Shown: positions 44,493 to 53,837, counted from the first letter of the stretch. The stretch: DNA of 64,000 nucleotides from Succinivibrionaceae bacterium (GCA_019420905.1 JAHZGH010000010.1:1-64000), one strand, 5' to 3'. The notes: generated by a model not told the origin, from the sequence alone. Translations and numbers: made by a program.

Positions 44493-44504
44493 CGCTTGCA
44501 AGCG
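44493..44504. promoter_or_regulatory. 12-bp perfect palindrome CGCTTGCAAGCG
   Basis: GC-rich palindrome in otherwise AT-rich intergenic DNA, 210 bp before potG and 133 bp before the ADH-like gene. It could be a regulator site for either; no known motif is assigned. Confidence 0.35.
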
Positions 44505-44618
44505 CTGTAATATTCTTTATCATACATGGAATTTTGTAATTTAAATAAATGGTCGCAATAAAAATCATTTCATTTTAAATTACAACAGGTTAAATTATGC
44601 CAGACCTTTTGATTTGGG

Positions 44619-44666
44619 TATAATGCATTTTCTAATTATATTTGGAATATAGGTTTTTCCAAATAT
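44619..44666 (+). promoter_or_regulatory. Putative potGHI promoter -10 and leader hairpin
   Basis: TATAAT at 44619-44624 has no good -35. It is followed by a 10-bp inverted repeat, ATATTTGGAA (44638-44647) and TTCCAAATAT (44657-44666), which would fold at the 5' end of the message. GGAGAG (44688-44693) precedes the GTG start by 9 nt. Confidence 0.4.
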
Positions 44667-44702
44667 ATTTGTCTTTTCCTCTTTTATGGAGAGCTATAAA
44701 CA

Positions 44703-45920
44703 GTGGAAATCAAACCTTTGGAAAAAGCTGGGAAAGAAAATCCTGAAGTAGCCCAGGCTACCGGCGTTAACAAAATCAATCACCGTCCAGGAGAACTCCC
44801 AGGACAGAAAGTCTCACCAGTAAAGCAAAATAAAAAACCAATTTTGGAGATCAAAAAATTAACTAAGGAATTTAATAATTTCATTGCAGTTAACAATGTA
44901 GATCTAACAGTCTATAAAGGTGAGATTTTCGCCCTCTTAGGATCCTCTGGCTGTGGTAAATCCACACTTCTGCGCATGCTTGCAGGCTTTGAAACACCAA
45001 CTTCCGGCAATATTATTCTAGAGGGTAAGGATATCGGCGACTTACCACCATATCGCCGTAATTTGAATATGATGTTTCAATCATATGCATTATTCCCGTA
45101 TATGAATGTAAAGCAAAATATCGCCTTTGGCTTAAAGCAGGAACATCTTCCAAAAAGTGTCATTGAAGAACGCGTTGAGCGTATGCTCAAGCTTGTACAT
45201 ATGGAAGATTATGTCGATCGCAAGCCTTATCAGCTCTCAGGCGGTCAGCGTCAGCGCGTTGCTTTAGCTCGTTCCTTAGCTAAAGAGCCTAAGCTCCTGC
45301 TTTTAGATGAACCTATGGGTGCTTTAGACAAAAAACTTCGTGAACAAATGCGCTTAGAGCTTGTAGATATCATCAACTCCGTAGGCGTAACCTGCCTTAT
45401 GGTTACTCACGATCAGGAAGAAGCCATGACTATGGCTGATCGTATTGCCATTATGGATCGTGGTGAATTTGTTCAGATTGGCGGTCCGCGCGAAATTTAC
45501 GAGAACCCTAACTGTCGCTTCTCTGCTGAATTCATAGGTCAGGTCAATATGTTTGACTGCACTTTAATTACCTCTGATGCCTCTCATTCACTAATTGCGG
45601 CAAAAGACTTCACAAGACCCATTGAATTAAAACATGACCTTGATCTTGCAGATGGCATGCCTCTTTCTATCGCCATGCGTCCTGAAAAGATTTATATTTC
45701 TCATGACAAGCCTGAGGATGAAAATAACTGGTGTGAAGGCGTAGTAGAAAATATCGCTTATTTAGGAGATATTTCCATTTACTATGTACGCTTAAAGTCA
45801 GGCCGAGTTATTTCTTCAACTCTGCCTAATGTTGACCGCTTCAATGTTGGCTTGCCAACTTGGGATGATCATGTGTATTTAAGCTGGGATCCTGAGTCCT
45901 GCATTGCTTTAACCTTTTAG
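44703..45920 (+). CDS. potG: Putrescine ABC transporter ATP-binding protein
   Basis: ATPase of the PotFGHI importer, 405 aa, GTG start. After a 45-residue polar extension, Walker A is GSSGCGKST (80-88), the signature LSGGQRQRVALARSLA, Walker B LLLLDEPMGALD and the H-loop VTHDQEEAMTMADR. A C-terminal regulatory TOBE domain follows (MRPEKIYISHD, YLGDISIYYVRLKSG). PTWDDHVYLSW at the end is closer to PotG than PotA. First gene of potGHI. Confidence 0.93.
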   Translation: MEIKPLEKAGKENPEVAQATGVNKINHRPGELPGQKVSPVKQNKKPILEIKKLTKEFNNFIAVNNVDLTVYKGEIFALLGSSGCGKSTLLRMLAGFETPTSGNIILEGKDIGDLPPYRRNLNMMFQSYALFPYMNVKQNIAFGLKQEHLPKSVIEERVERMLKLVHMEDYVDRKPYQLSGGQRQRVALARSLAKEPKLLLLDEPMGALDKKLREQMRLELVDIINSVGVTCLMVTHDQEEAMTMADRIAIMDRGEFVQIGGPREIYENPNCRFSAEFIGQVNMFDCTLITSDASHSLIAAKDFTRPIELKHDLDLADGMPLSIAMRPEKIYISHDKPEDENNWCEGVVENIAYLGDISIYYVRLKSGRVISSTLPNVDRFNVGLPTWDDHVYLSWDPESCIALTF

Positions 45921-45941
45921 TCAGAAAAGGAAGATTCTATT

Positions 45942-46889
45942 ATGGCAGCTTTAGTAAGCTTTGCTGGGAAGAAAAATAAATTAAATATACGTATACGACA
46001 CCAGAATAATTGGCGCGATCGGGCTTTAATTTTTTTGCCCTATATGTGGATGGTGCTATTTTTTCTGGTGCCTTTTTTAATTATTTTTAAGATCTCTTTT
46101 TCTGTAACAGAAATTGCGATCCCTCCCTATTCGCCAATTATCAGCTTTGAAGAAGGAGCAATGCAAATTCTTTTGCATTTGGAAAACTACACCAATATAT
46201 TTACAGATCCTGACGGCACTTATATGCAGTCATATCTAAAGTCTTTGGAAGTTGCTGCTTTTTCTACGCTCTTATGCCTTATTGTTGGCTATCCAATAGC
46301 ATGGGCTTTAGCAACCTGCAAGAATACCACGCGTAATGTCTTGTTCATGCTGATTATCATGCCAAGTTGGATCTCTTTTGTCGTACGTATTTATGCCTGG
46401 ATGACTATTTTGAAAAAAGATGGTCTCATCAATGATATTTTATTAACTTTAGGCATTATCGATACGCCAATCCATATGCTGCAGACTGACTTTGCTGTGT
46501 ATGTAGGTATTGTTTACTGCTATCTTCCTTATATGGTGTTGCCGCTATTCTCTGCTTTAATGAAGGTTGATTATTCACTTATCGAGGCTGCCTATGATTT
46601 AGGCTGCCGTCCGATAAAAACCTTCTTTAATGCTCTTGTACCTCAAACTAAAAGCGGCATCATTGCAGGATCAATGCTAGTATTCATTCCTGCTATGGGA
46701 GAATATGTAATTCCTGAGCTTCTAGGCGGCAAGGAAAGTATCCTCATCGGCCGCATCTTATGGCAAGAATTCTTCAACAACCGTGATTGGCCATTAGCAT
46801 CCGCTGTAGCTATCACCATGTTGGCCATTCTCTCAATTCCGATTGTTTGGTTCTTAAAGAATCAGCGTAAAGCCGGAGGACAAGCTTAA
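45942..46889 (+). CDS. potH: Putrescine ABC transporter permease PotH
   Basis: Inner-membrane permease, 315 aa, six helices. The opening helix FLPYMWMVLFFLVPFLIIFK, the FSVTEIAIPPYSP loop and the coupling motif EAAYDLGCRPIKTFFNALVPQT match PotH. Pairs with PotI in the heterodimeric channel. Starts 21 nt after potG. Confidence 0.94.
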   Translation: MAALVSFAGKKNKLNIRIRHQNNWRDRALIFLPYMWMVLFFLVPFLIIFKISFSVTEIAIPPYSPIISFEEGAMQILLHLENYTNIFTDPDGTYMQSYLKSLEVAAFSTLLCLIVGYPIAWALATCKNTTRNVLFMLIIMPSWISFVVRIYAWMTILKKDGLINDILLTLGIIDTPIHMLQTDFAVYVGIVYCYLPYMVLPLFSALMKVDYSLIEAAYDLGCRPIKTFFNALVPQTKSGIIAGSMLVFIPAMGEYVIPELLGGKESILIGRILWQEFFNNRDWPLASAVAITMLAILSIPIVWFLKNQRKAGGQA

Positions 46890-47753
46890 ATGAAAAGAAA
46901 AAAATCAGCATTCTTTAGAGCTTTAATCTTAATTTTGGCTTTAAGCTTTTTATATCTGCCTATCATTACCCTGATGGCTTACTCCTTCAATGAAAACAAG
47001 ATGGTAACTGTCTGGACGGAGTTCTCCTTACGTTGGTATGATGCTTTATTCCATGATGCCGCTATCATAAAGGCCGTAGGCATATCGCTTACTGTGGGCT
47101 TCTTCACCGCATGCGCTTCAGTAGTCATTGGTACATTAGCTGCATTTGTAATCGTACGTGCTAACCGCTTTACTGGCGAGACGGCTTTTTTGCTGTTTAT
47201 GACCGCCCCGATGGTTTTGCCAGAGGTAATAACAGGCTTGGCTTTACTGCTACTCTTTGTAACATTAGGAGACTTTATCCCTGTATTTGCCGATCGCGGC
47301 ATCATTGCCATTTGGATTGCTCACGTAACGTTCTGCTCAGCTTATGCAACTGTAGTAATTCGCTCTCGCTTTGTAGAGTTGGATATCTCAATTGAAGAGG
47401 CTGCAAAAGACTTAGGTGCAGGCCCTATAAAGGTATTCTTTGCAATCATTCTTCCTGCAATTATGCCAGCTGAGGTTGCTGCTTTCTTATTATCATTCAC
47501 CATGTCTATGGATGATTTAGTTATCACAAGCTTCATCGCAGGACCAGACTCAACCACTCTGCCGATGCTGATATTCTCATCCGTACGCCGAGGATTGTCT
47601 CCTGAGATTAATGCCTTAGCAACAATTATTGTTCTAATTGTAGCTGCGTGCACATTCTTTGCTTGGCTGTCAACCATCAAAAAACAAAAACGCAAGGCTC
47701 GCAATGCGGCTATTGCAAAAGCGGCTGCAAAAGAAGAGTTAGAACAGCTGTAA
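46890..47753 (+). CDS. potI: Putrescine ABC transporter permease PotI
   Basis: Second permease, 287 aa, six helices. YLPIITLMAYSFNENKMVTVW, the periplasmic FSLRWYDALFHD and the coupling motif EEAAKDLGAGPIKVFFAIILP are the PotI pattern; MSMDDLVITSFIAGP is conserved across polyamine permeases. Begins directly after the potH stop. A basic C-terminal tail is cytoplasmic. Terminator follows. Confidence 0.94.
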   Translation: MKRKKSAFFRALILILALSFLYLPIITLMAYSFNENKMVTVWTEFSLRWYDALFHDAAIIKAVGISLTVGFFTACASVVIGTLAAFVIVRANRFTGETAFLLFMTAPMVLPEVITGLALLLLFVTLGDFIPVFADRGIIAIWIAHVTFCSAYATVVIRSRFVELDISIEEAAKDLGAGPIKVFFAIILPAIMPAEVAAFLLSFTMSMDDLVITSFIAGPDSTTLPMLIFSSVRRGLSPEINALATIIVLIVAACTFFAWLSTIKKQKRKARNAAIAKAAAKEELEQL

Positions 47754-47759
47754 AAAGCA

Positions 47760-47790
47760 AAATCTCCCAAATTTTTGGGAGATTTTTTCT
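47760..47790 (+). terminator. potGHI terminator
   Basis: AAATCTCCCAA pairs with TTGGGAGATTT around a 4-nt loop, followed by TTTTCTTTT. Confidence 0.9.
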
Positions 47791-47857
47791 TTTCTGAAGT
47801 AAATATCTTTTTTTTACATATAGTTATGTAAAAAGATATGCTCTTTTTTTGTTTTTT

Positions 47858-47886
47858 TTAGCAAAAACCTTTTTTAAAGGTATAAT
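47858..47886 (+). promoter_or_regulatory. Probable prs promoter
   Basis: TTAGCA (47858-47863), 17-nt spacer, TATAAT (47881-47886). Predicts a leader of about 45 nt before prs. Confidence 0.5.
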
Positions 47887-47938
47887 GTGCACATCCCAAT
47901 CCCCTTCAGGGTTTTATGAAAAACGCAACGAGAGTTTT

Positions 47939-48898
47939 ATGTCTGATATAAAATTGTTCTCCGGCAATGCCAACTTAAAGCTGGCCAAGGATATTGCCTC
48001 CTGTCTTTATACTAAGCTTGTCGATGCCACCTGTGATCGTTTCTCTGATGGTGAGGTTCATGTACAAATCAATGAATTTGTGCGTGGTGCCGATACCTTC
48101 GTTATCCAGCCTACATGTGCCCCGGCTAATGACAATCTTATGGAATTGCTGGTAATGATCGATGCTTTACGCCGTGCTTCTGCTGGACGTATTACTGCAG
48201 TCATTCCCTATTTTGGTTACGCTCGCCAGGACAGACGTCCTCGTTCTGCTCGTGTGCCTATTACTGCAAAGGTAATTGCTGATTTACTCTCCTCTGTAGG
48301 CGTTGATAGAGTTCTTACCATCGATCTCCATGCTGAACAGATCCAGGGCTTTTTCGATGTCCCTGTAGATAACTGCTTCTCCTCTAAGATCTTTGTTTAT
48401 GATATGTTCCAAAAAGGCATTGAAAATCCGTGTGTTGTCTCTCCGGATATGGGCGGTGTTGTACGCGCTCGCGCTATTGCTAAGATGCTAAATGATGCTG
48501 ATATTGCTATTATCGACAAGCGTCGTCCGCGTCCAAATGTCTCTGAAGTCATGAACCTCATCGGAGAAGTTAAAGACCGTGACTGTATCTTAGTTGATGA
48601 TATTATTGATACCGGCGGTACATTATGCAAAGCTGCTGCAGCCTTAAAAGAGCGCGGAGCACGTAGCGTTACTGCTTATGGTACTCATCCTGTACTTTCT
48701 GGCAATGCTTTGCAAAACGTTGCTAACAGCGTTATTGACGAAATTGTTGTTTCCGACACTATTCCTCTTAAGAGCGAAATGATTGCAACCGGCAAATTCC
48801 GTGTCATTAGCTTCGCTCCGATGTTAGCAGAAGCCATTCGCCGCATCAGCAATGATGAATCATTATCCGTAATGTTCCGCGACGAAACAGCCAACTAA
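47939..48898 (+). CDS. prs: Ribose-phosphate pyrophosphokinase
   Basis: Makes PRPP from ribose-5-phosphate and ATP for nucleotide, His and Trp synthesis; cytoplasmic hexamer. 319 aa from the ATG at 47939 (MSDIKLFSGNANLKLA). A longer in-frame reading from 47849 starts upstream of the likely promoter and is rejected. ATP site RQDRRPRSARVPITAK, Mg/PRPP loop DRDCILVDDIIDTGGTLC and the ribose-phosphate motif are all intact. Supplies PRPP for Apt, encoded in this window. Confidence 0.97.
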   Translation: MSDIKLFSGNANLKLAKDIASCLYTKLVDATCDRFSDGEVHVQINEFVRGADTFVIQPTCAPANDNLMELLVMIDALRRASAGRITAVIPYFGYARQDRRPRSARVPITAKVIADLLSSVGVDRVLTIDLHAEQIQGFFDVPVDNCFSSKIFVYDMFQKGIENPCVVSPDMGGVVRARAIAKMLNDADIAIIDKRRPRPNVSEVMNLIGEVKDRDCILVDDIIDTGGTLCKAAAALKERGARSVTAYGTHPVLSGNALQNVANSVIDEIVVSDTIPLKSEMIATGKFRVISFAPMLAEAIRRISNDESLSVMFRDETAN

Positions 48899-48907
48899 GT
48901 TAAAAAC

Positions 48908-48931
48908 TGCCGGCTTTTGTAATAGCCGGCA
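48908..48931 (+). terminator. Possible prs terminator hairpin
   Basis: TGCCGGC and GCCGGCA enclose a 10-nt loop just after prs. No T run follows, so it is a weak intrinsic terminator or a 3'-end stabiliser. Confidence 0.45.
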
Positions 48932-49087
48932 TCATCTGTAATGCTCCCTTCTTAGCAAGATACCTAAAATACGCACTAATTAGCACCATTTTTAAACAAA
49001 ATTTTATAAGTTATATTTTGATTGCTATAATTTGGTAAATTTTTTGTGCATTGCACTAAAAAAGATCGTTAATTTTAAGAGGTATTT

Positions 49088-50665
49088 ATGGAACCCTATT
49101 ACGCTGGAGTTCTCTCTATTCTGCCGCCTATAATTGCTGTAGGATTGGCACTTATAACAAAAGAAGTATTTTCCTCACTTTTAATCGGTATTCTCAGCGG
49201 TACTTTAATCTACACTGTAGGAATAGGCGATGGAAACATTGTTATAGGAACCGTTGAAAATGCTTTTAAAGTAATGGGATCGAGATTTGATCTTAATATC
49301 GTTATCTTCTGCTCGCTTTTAGGCTCTCTTGTTTACGTTATCTCCACTGCCGGCGGATCACGCGCTTACGGCAAATGGGCAACAAACCACATCAAAAGCA
49401 GAAGATCTGCTATGCTCTCTACCTCTATTTTAGGCGGCTTCATCTTCATAGATGATTATTTCAACTGCCTTACTGTCGGTACCGTAATGCGTCCTATTAC
49501 TGATGCCTATAAAATTTCCAGAGCAAAGCTTGCCTATATAATCGATGCTACTGCAGCACCAATCTGCATAATTGCTCCTGTTTCATCATGGGCAGCGGCT
49601 GTTGGTTCTAACCTTAAGGATACCAATGCTTTTAATTCAGAAATGGAAGCTTTTGTATCTACTATTCCTTGGAACTTCTATGCGCTTTTGTGCTTATCAA
49701 TGGTTTTAATCGTTTCCTTTATCAATCTTGATTTCGGTCCGATGTTAAAAGCTGAGGAAGATGTTTTAAATCAGGTTGCAGGCACCGACGATGATCAGAA
49801 AAACAGCGTAAATCAAACATCCGACAATATCGATGTAAAAGCCGATGGTACCGTCTTGGATATGATTATACCAATTTTATCCTTAATCGTTTTTGCAACT
49901 CTGTCCTTGCTCTATGTAGGCGGTTATTGGGGCGAGGATGAGGCTTATCATACTATTGGCGCGGCATTTGGTAATACCAACGCAGGCCCTGCCTTAGTTA
50001 TGGGATCCTTCGCCGCTTTATTAATAGCTTTTATCTTATTTGTTGGAAGAAAGCTCTTAACTCTAAAAGAGTTTATGGATGGCATGCTGCGAGGCGTACA
50101 AGCAATGGTGCCGGCTAATATGATTTTAGTATTAGCTTGGACAATTGCTGGAGTTACCCGCGATTTATTACAGACCCCACAATTTATTTCTTCAATTATT
50201 CAAGATGATGCCTCTCTTTTAGGCATGATTTTACCTGCAGTAATTTTCGTTATTGCAGGATTCTTGTCTTTCTCAACAGGAACTGCCTGGGGAACTTTTG
50301 GTATTTTAATCCCTATTGTCGTAACTGTTGCACAAGCTGTAGATCCTTCATCTAAAGAATTAATTGTTATTTCCCTATCTGCAACTTTAGCCGGTTCAGT
50401 ATTCGGTGATCACTGCTCCCCTATTTCAGATACAACTATCTTGTCATCAGCAGGCGCAGGCTGCGTTCACATTGACCATGTATATACCCAGCTGCCTTAT
50501 GCTCTTTTAGTTGCAAGCTGTGCATTTATCGGCTATATCATTGCCGGTTTAACTTTTAACTTATTCTTAAGCTTAGGTACTGCTGCTTTAATGATGATTA
50601 TTGCAATTATTATTCTGCATAGAATCAACATGAAGCGCTATAAAAACAAAACCATAAGCGCTTAA
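49088..50665 (+). CDS. NhaC-family Na+/H+ antiporter
   Basis: Inner-membrane antiporter of 525 aa with about 12 helices. GGFIFIDDYFNCLTVGTVMRP with paired Asp residues in a membrane helix, SSWAAAVGSNL, and FSTGTAWGTFGILIPIV followed by GDHCSPISDTTILSSAGAGC are the NhaC signatures. A polar loop near 225-255 is rich in Asp and Gln. The exchanged ion or organic co-substrate (some relatives are malate/lactate antiporters) is not determined. Own terminator follows. Confidence 0.88.
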   Translation: MEPYYAGVLSILPPIIAVGLALITKEVFSSLLIGILSGTLIYTVGIGDGNIVIGTVENAFKVMGSRFDLNIVIFCSLLGSLVYVISTAGGSRAYGKWATNHIKSRRSAMLSTSILGGFIFIDDYFNCLTVGTVMRPITDAYKISRAKLAYIIDATAAPICIIAPVSSWAAAVGSNLKDTNAFNSEMEAFVSTIPWNFYALLCLSMVLIVSFINLDFGPMLKAEEDVLNQVAGTDDDQKNSVNQTSDNIDVKADGTVLDMIIPILSLIVFATLSLLYVGGYWGEDEAYHTIGAAFGNTNAGPALVMGSFAALLIAFILFVGRKLLTLKEFMDGMLRGVQAMVPANMILVLAWTIAGVTRDLLQTPQFISSIIQDDASLLGMILPAVIFVIAGFLSFSTGTAWGTFGILIPIVVTVAQAVDPSSKELIVISLSATLAGSVFGDHCSPISDTTILSSAGAGCVHIDHVYTQLPYALLVASCAFIGYIIAGLTFNLFLSLGTAALMMIIAIIILHRINMKRYKNKTISA

Positions 50666-50683
50666 TAATTTTATAGTCCAATT

Positions 50684-50720
50684 AAAAATCCCATTATTGT
50701 TAGCGATAATGGGATTTTTT
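50684..50720 (+). terminator. Terminator after the nhaC-type gene
   Basis: AAAATCCCATTAT pairs with ATAATGGGATTTT, T run after it. Confidence 0.88.
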
Positions 50721-50742
50721 ACATAAAACTTAAGCTTTTTTC

Positions 50743-51657
50743 TTAAAGCAGCATTGATAATACCGGAATAGAAACTATAGAAAATAATGTTGTTAAAAAT
50801 GTTCCTTGAGACATAACCTTTGAATCAACGCCATTCTTCAGACACAGCATTGTACCTATAGAGGCTACAGGCATACCGGCCAAAATAACTAAAACATCAG
50901 CGTATTTCTTATCTAACGGTGTAACTAAAAACAAACCATAAATAACGGCAGGCAAAACCAGAAGCTTAATTACAGTTATGGCATAAAGCTTAGGTGTTCC
51001 TAGCATATGCAATACCGGCAGCTCTGCTAGGGTCGAACCTATAATCAGTAAGGATCCTGAAACTGTCAATCCGCCTATGAGGGAACAAGCCTCAGAAATG
51101 GTTTCAGGAGCTTTAATCTCCAATAAAACTAAAGCAATAGAAATATAAGTTGCAATCAAACAAGGGGAAAGAAACATTCTCCAGCTAAAAGTTGCCTTAC
51201 CCTTTCCTGAGGTAACCAAAATTACGCCCAAAAGGAAAATAAAAAAATAAAAAGGGATGGTTAAAACAGACGCATAGAAAATAGCTTCTTGCCCAAACAT
51301 CATTCCTACTACAGGAAAGCCAATAAAGTTAATATTGCCGAAAATCAACATAAAACGGTAAACACCAGCTTCATTAGCCTTGATACGCAAAAGCATGGTG
51401 ATTGGCACGGCAACAATCATGACAAAAATCATCGAGCTTAAACCAGCAATTAACACTGGTAAAATGTCTTCCTTAGCTGGTAAAGTACTGCCCATCACAG
51501 ACGATAAAATTAAAAACGGAGCGGTAACATTTAAAATTAATGATGACAACTTACGATTGAAATCTTGATCCATGTAATGAAGTTTATTGCAAAAAAAACC
51601 GACAATAACCATCATAAACAATACCGACATTTGCGCAAATGTGTCGAAAAAATTCAT
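50743..51657 (-). CDS. AEC-family transporter
   Basis: Auxin-efflux-carrier-type permease, 304 aa, about 10 membrane helices. VIVGFFCNKLHYMD near the start, LILNVTAPFLILSS and the central FGNINFIGFPVVGMMFG (the conserved N-x-G-F-x-G/P region) place it in the family, whose bacterial members include malate and other organic-acid carriers. Substrate unknown. Converges on the NhaC-type gene. Confidence 0.85.
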   Translation of the reverse strand: MNFFDTFAQMSVLFMMVIVGFFCNKLHYMDQDFNRKLSSLILNVTAPFLILSSVMGSTLPAKEDILPVLIAGLSSMIFVMIVAVPITMLLRIKANEAGVYRFMLIFGNINFIGFPVVGMMFGQEAIFYASVLTIPFYFFIFLLGVILVTSGKGKATFSWRMFLSPCLIATYISIALVLLEIKAPETISEACSLIGGLTVSGSLLIIGSTLAELPVLHMLGTPKLYAITVIKLLVLPAVIYGLFLVTPLDKKYADVLVILAGMPVASIGTMLCLKNGVDSKVMSQGTFLTTLFSIVSIPVLSMLL

Positions 51658-51777
51658 AATAACCTCAATAGATTGAAATAAAATAGTACGCCTATTTTAA
51701 TCCTAGCTTGCATTTAGGCGCTTGATTTTAAGAAGTAATTTTACAATGTAATTGCATAAGTCCAATAAAAATAAAAA

Positions 51778-51799
51778 AACGCCCCATTAAAGGAGCGTT
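51778..51799 (-). terminator. Terminator after the Rossmann-fold gene
   Basis: On the minus strand AACGCTCC, a 6-nt loop and GGGGCGTT (one mismatch), then a run of seven T residues. Confidence 0.75.
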
Positions 51800-51820
51800 A
51801 TTTTCAAGATCGTTTTTTTA

Positions 51821-52465
51821 TTAGTTATGTCTAAGTGCTCTGACAGAGACGCACTGATGGCTTTTAGGCCCTCTTTTTAAGAGCTCCACAACCGCTAAGA
51901 CAAAATCATTTTGAGAAATAGAACTATCTCCATTTAATCCCATTGGCAATATATCATCCGAAAACTCAATTTCACCACAGCCATAGCCATTTTGCTCAAC
52001 AAGTAAAGGAGGGCACAAAACACTCCAGTCAACGTTAGTACAAGACCTTAGGCGCAAATAAGCATTAACGCTCAAGCGTCCCTTAAGATTTTGAACGTAA
52101 TCAAGCTGACATTCACTTTGAAAAACCATATGGCTGCGGCTTTTATCAGTATACAAAAACGAACTTGAGCCCAAAGCTAACAGCTTTATCTTGCTTGAAC
52201 GCATTATTTCAAGCAGATGCCATAACGGCAATAAATCAGATGAATATTTATCAATGCGCAAAAAAGATTCTGTATCTATTACATAATGACAATCGGCTAT
52301 GTCCTTCAACGTCAAATCGCTGTAATCTTTGATGACTACTCGGCCCTGCCCCACAAGATTGATGGCATTGCTAACAAGATTTACAACGCTAATTTTAGCT
52401 TCTTCAGCCTTTTTAACTAAACTGCTACCTAAAGCAGAATTAGCACCTAATATAGCAATTTTCAT
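51821..52465 (-). CDS. NAD(P)-binding Rossmann-fold protein
   Basis: 214 aa, soluble. The N-terminal dinucleotide site MKIAILGANSALGSSLVKKA has the GxxxxxG pattern of the atypical short-chain/NmrA-like NAD(P)H-binding group. A serine in LLALGSSSFLY sits where these proteins have their core strand. I cannot name a substrate. Begins 8 nt after the HNH nuclease gene, so the two form an operon. Confidence 0.65.
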   Translation of the reverse strand: MKIAILGANSALGSSLVKKAEEAKISVVNLVSNAINLVGQGRVVIKDYSDLTLKDIADCHYVIDTESFLRIDKYSSDLLPLWHLLEIMRSSKIKLLALGSSSFLYTDKSRSHMVFQSECQLDYVQNLKGRLSVNAYLRLRSCTNVDWSVLCPPLLVEQNGYGCGEIEFSDDILPMGLNGDSSISQNDFVLAVVELLKRGPKSHQCVSVRALRHN

Positions 52466-52473
52466 AAAAAACC

Positions 52474-53511
52474 TTAATTTGAAGAAATACGGCGATGCAA
52501 ACGCTCAAGCGGAGAGGCTATTGTAAATTCGCCTCTCTTTAGCCAATTTTCAAAACGCACTCTATGATGCCACTCTAAATTTTCACGTGATGGCCATAAG
52601 CTCTTATCTTCTGGCATATTTAAAGGTATGCCGTCGTATTGAGTGTAAGCTCCTAAAATCTCCAGCATATTCTTAGAGATCTCTAAGACAATCTGATCTT
52701 GGCTATCATATTTGGCTGTAATCAAGCCTAAGCTAAATAATCGATGCAAATCATTTCGCAAAATTAAGCAATTTTGCGGACAATTGAACCTTTCATCATA
52801 AATATTACGAATATGTGCTAAATCCAATAATGGCTCCGTATTACATCCTGTAATCGCACAGCTGAAATTATAAAGATTCATAATCCGTGCATAAGTTGTA
52901 GGCGTAGATTTAGCATTACGGGAATGAGCTGTAAGAAAATATAATCCTAACCAATCCTGATTGACGTTATTCCACATCTTAAGCTGCTCTTTTCTCCTAT
53001 CTAAGGCAATCTTAGTTATGTAGCAGGCAAAAGGGGCCTGCTTATCAAAGCTCAAACGTGTTTTAGCTTCATAATGCAGAGAAAAAGCATCAGGGATCTT
53101 AATCATATTTGCGTGAGTAAAAAGAAAAGTACTGTTTACAAAGTAGCAGCTTAAGTCCTCATCCAAACTACCGCCTTCTTTTTCCACAGCTGCAAAAAAC
53201 TCTTCTTTAGTCTTAAAACCGTTTCGAACTCCGCAATTACGCCAGCATTGTAAAGGCTTGAGTTTTTCTTTTGCCAATAAATAAGCGCCGCCTACGATAT
53301 AATCAGCTTTATTTATAGCCAAGCTAAAAAGCACGAGGCTACCTGGAACAAAATTATTATCGCAAGAAGAATCATTAATCTGCTCGCTTTTAGAGGTAAA
53401 CCAACAATTTAGAGTTTGTGAGCCACTAACCATATAGTTGTCGGAAATTACCTGATACCACTCAGAACTAATACGATATAAATGGATTTTGCTAGGTAAC
53501 ATGTCATTCAT
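52474..53511 (-). CDS. HNH endonuclease with N-terminal reader-like domain
   Basis: 345 aa. The C-terminal half holds an HNH_2-type nuclease (about 218-265): C218 and C223, LLDLAHIRN with H233, then NCLILRNDLHRLFSLGLI. The N-terminal half (GSLVLFSLAINKADYIVGGA, then CWRNCGVRNGFKTKEEF) resembles EVE/PUA-like or SRA-like modules that read modified bases in some type IV restriction enzymes. That suggests a modification-dependent nuclease, but a restriction role is inference. Its only partner is the Rossmann-fold gene; no methyltransferase is nearby. Confidence 0.65.
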   Translation of the reverse strand: MNDMLPSKIHLYRISSEWYQVISDNYMVSGSQTLNCWFTSKSEQINDSSCDNNFVPGSLVLFSLAINKADYIVGGAYLLAKEKLKPLQCWRNCGVRNGFKTKEEFFAAVEKEGGSLDEDLSCYFVNSTFLFTHANMIKIPDAFSLHYEAKTRLSFDKQAPFACYITKIALDRRKEQLKMWNNVNQDWLGLYFLTAHSRNAKSTPTTYARIMNLYNFSCAITGCNTEPLLDLAHIRNIYDERFNCPQNCLILRNDLHRLFSLGLITAKYDSQDQIVLEISKNMLEILGAYTQYDGIPLNMPEDKSLWPSRENLEWHHRVRFENWLKRGEFTIASPLERLHRRISSN

Positions 53512-53821
53512 TTTTTTCGATCTCGCAACAATTTAGATTTCCCATCCTAAATAGTCTAAGCTTTTTGCATACAACTTATAGTATGTCATCTCACAATTAA
53601 GACTACAAAAAAAATTTTTTTATAAATCTTCACTATTTTCCAGAATAATCTTTCCTTGCTTATTTACAGTAAATTTTATATTTATATTTTGTTAACAAAA
53701 CATTATCTTAATCTAAATAAGAATAAATAATATGATATTAAAAAAGTGATAAAAGTTCATTTTTTATCTTTTTTTCTAAATTTCTCCCCAAAAAAATAGC
53801 TTTTGGGACAAAAAAATCTTT

Positions 53822-53837
53822 TTTGAGATAGATCACA
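53822..53837. promoter_or_regulatory. CRP-like site
   Basis: TTTGA-GATAGA-TCACA matches TGTGA-N6-TCACA at 9 of 10 half-site bases. It is about 320 bp from both the sglT promoter and the HNH start, so it would act at a distance or on an unseen promoter. Confidence 0.45.

Larger units (their letters stand above)
44361..44702. other. Divergent spacer between the ADH-like gene and potG
   Basis: 342 bp without a gene. It holds a 12-bp palindrome (44493-44504), a TATAAT hexamer (44619-44624) and a long hairpin in the presumed potG leader (44638-44666). Confidence 0.5.

Noticed and set aside
46979..47770. Two overlapping minus-strand frames over potI
   Set aside because: Antisense shadows with Ala/Lys/Thr-rich composition opposite conserved permease sequence.
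47849..47938. N-terminal extension of prs
   Set aside because: It begins upstream of the likely -10 hexamer at 47881, and homologues start at MSDIKLF.
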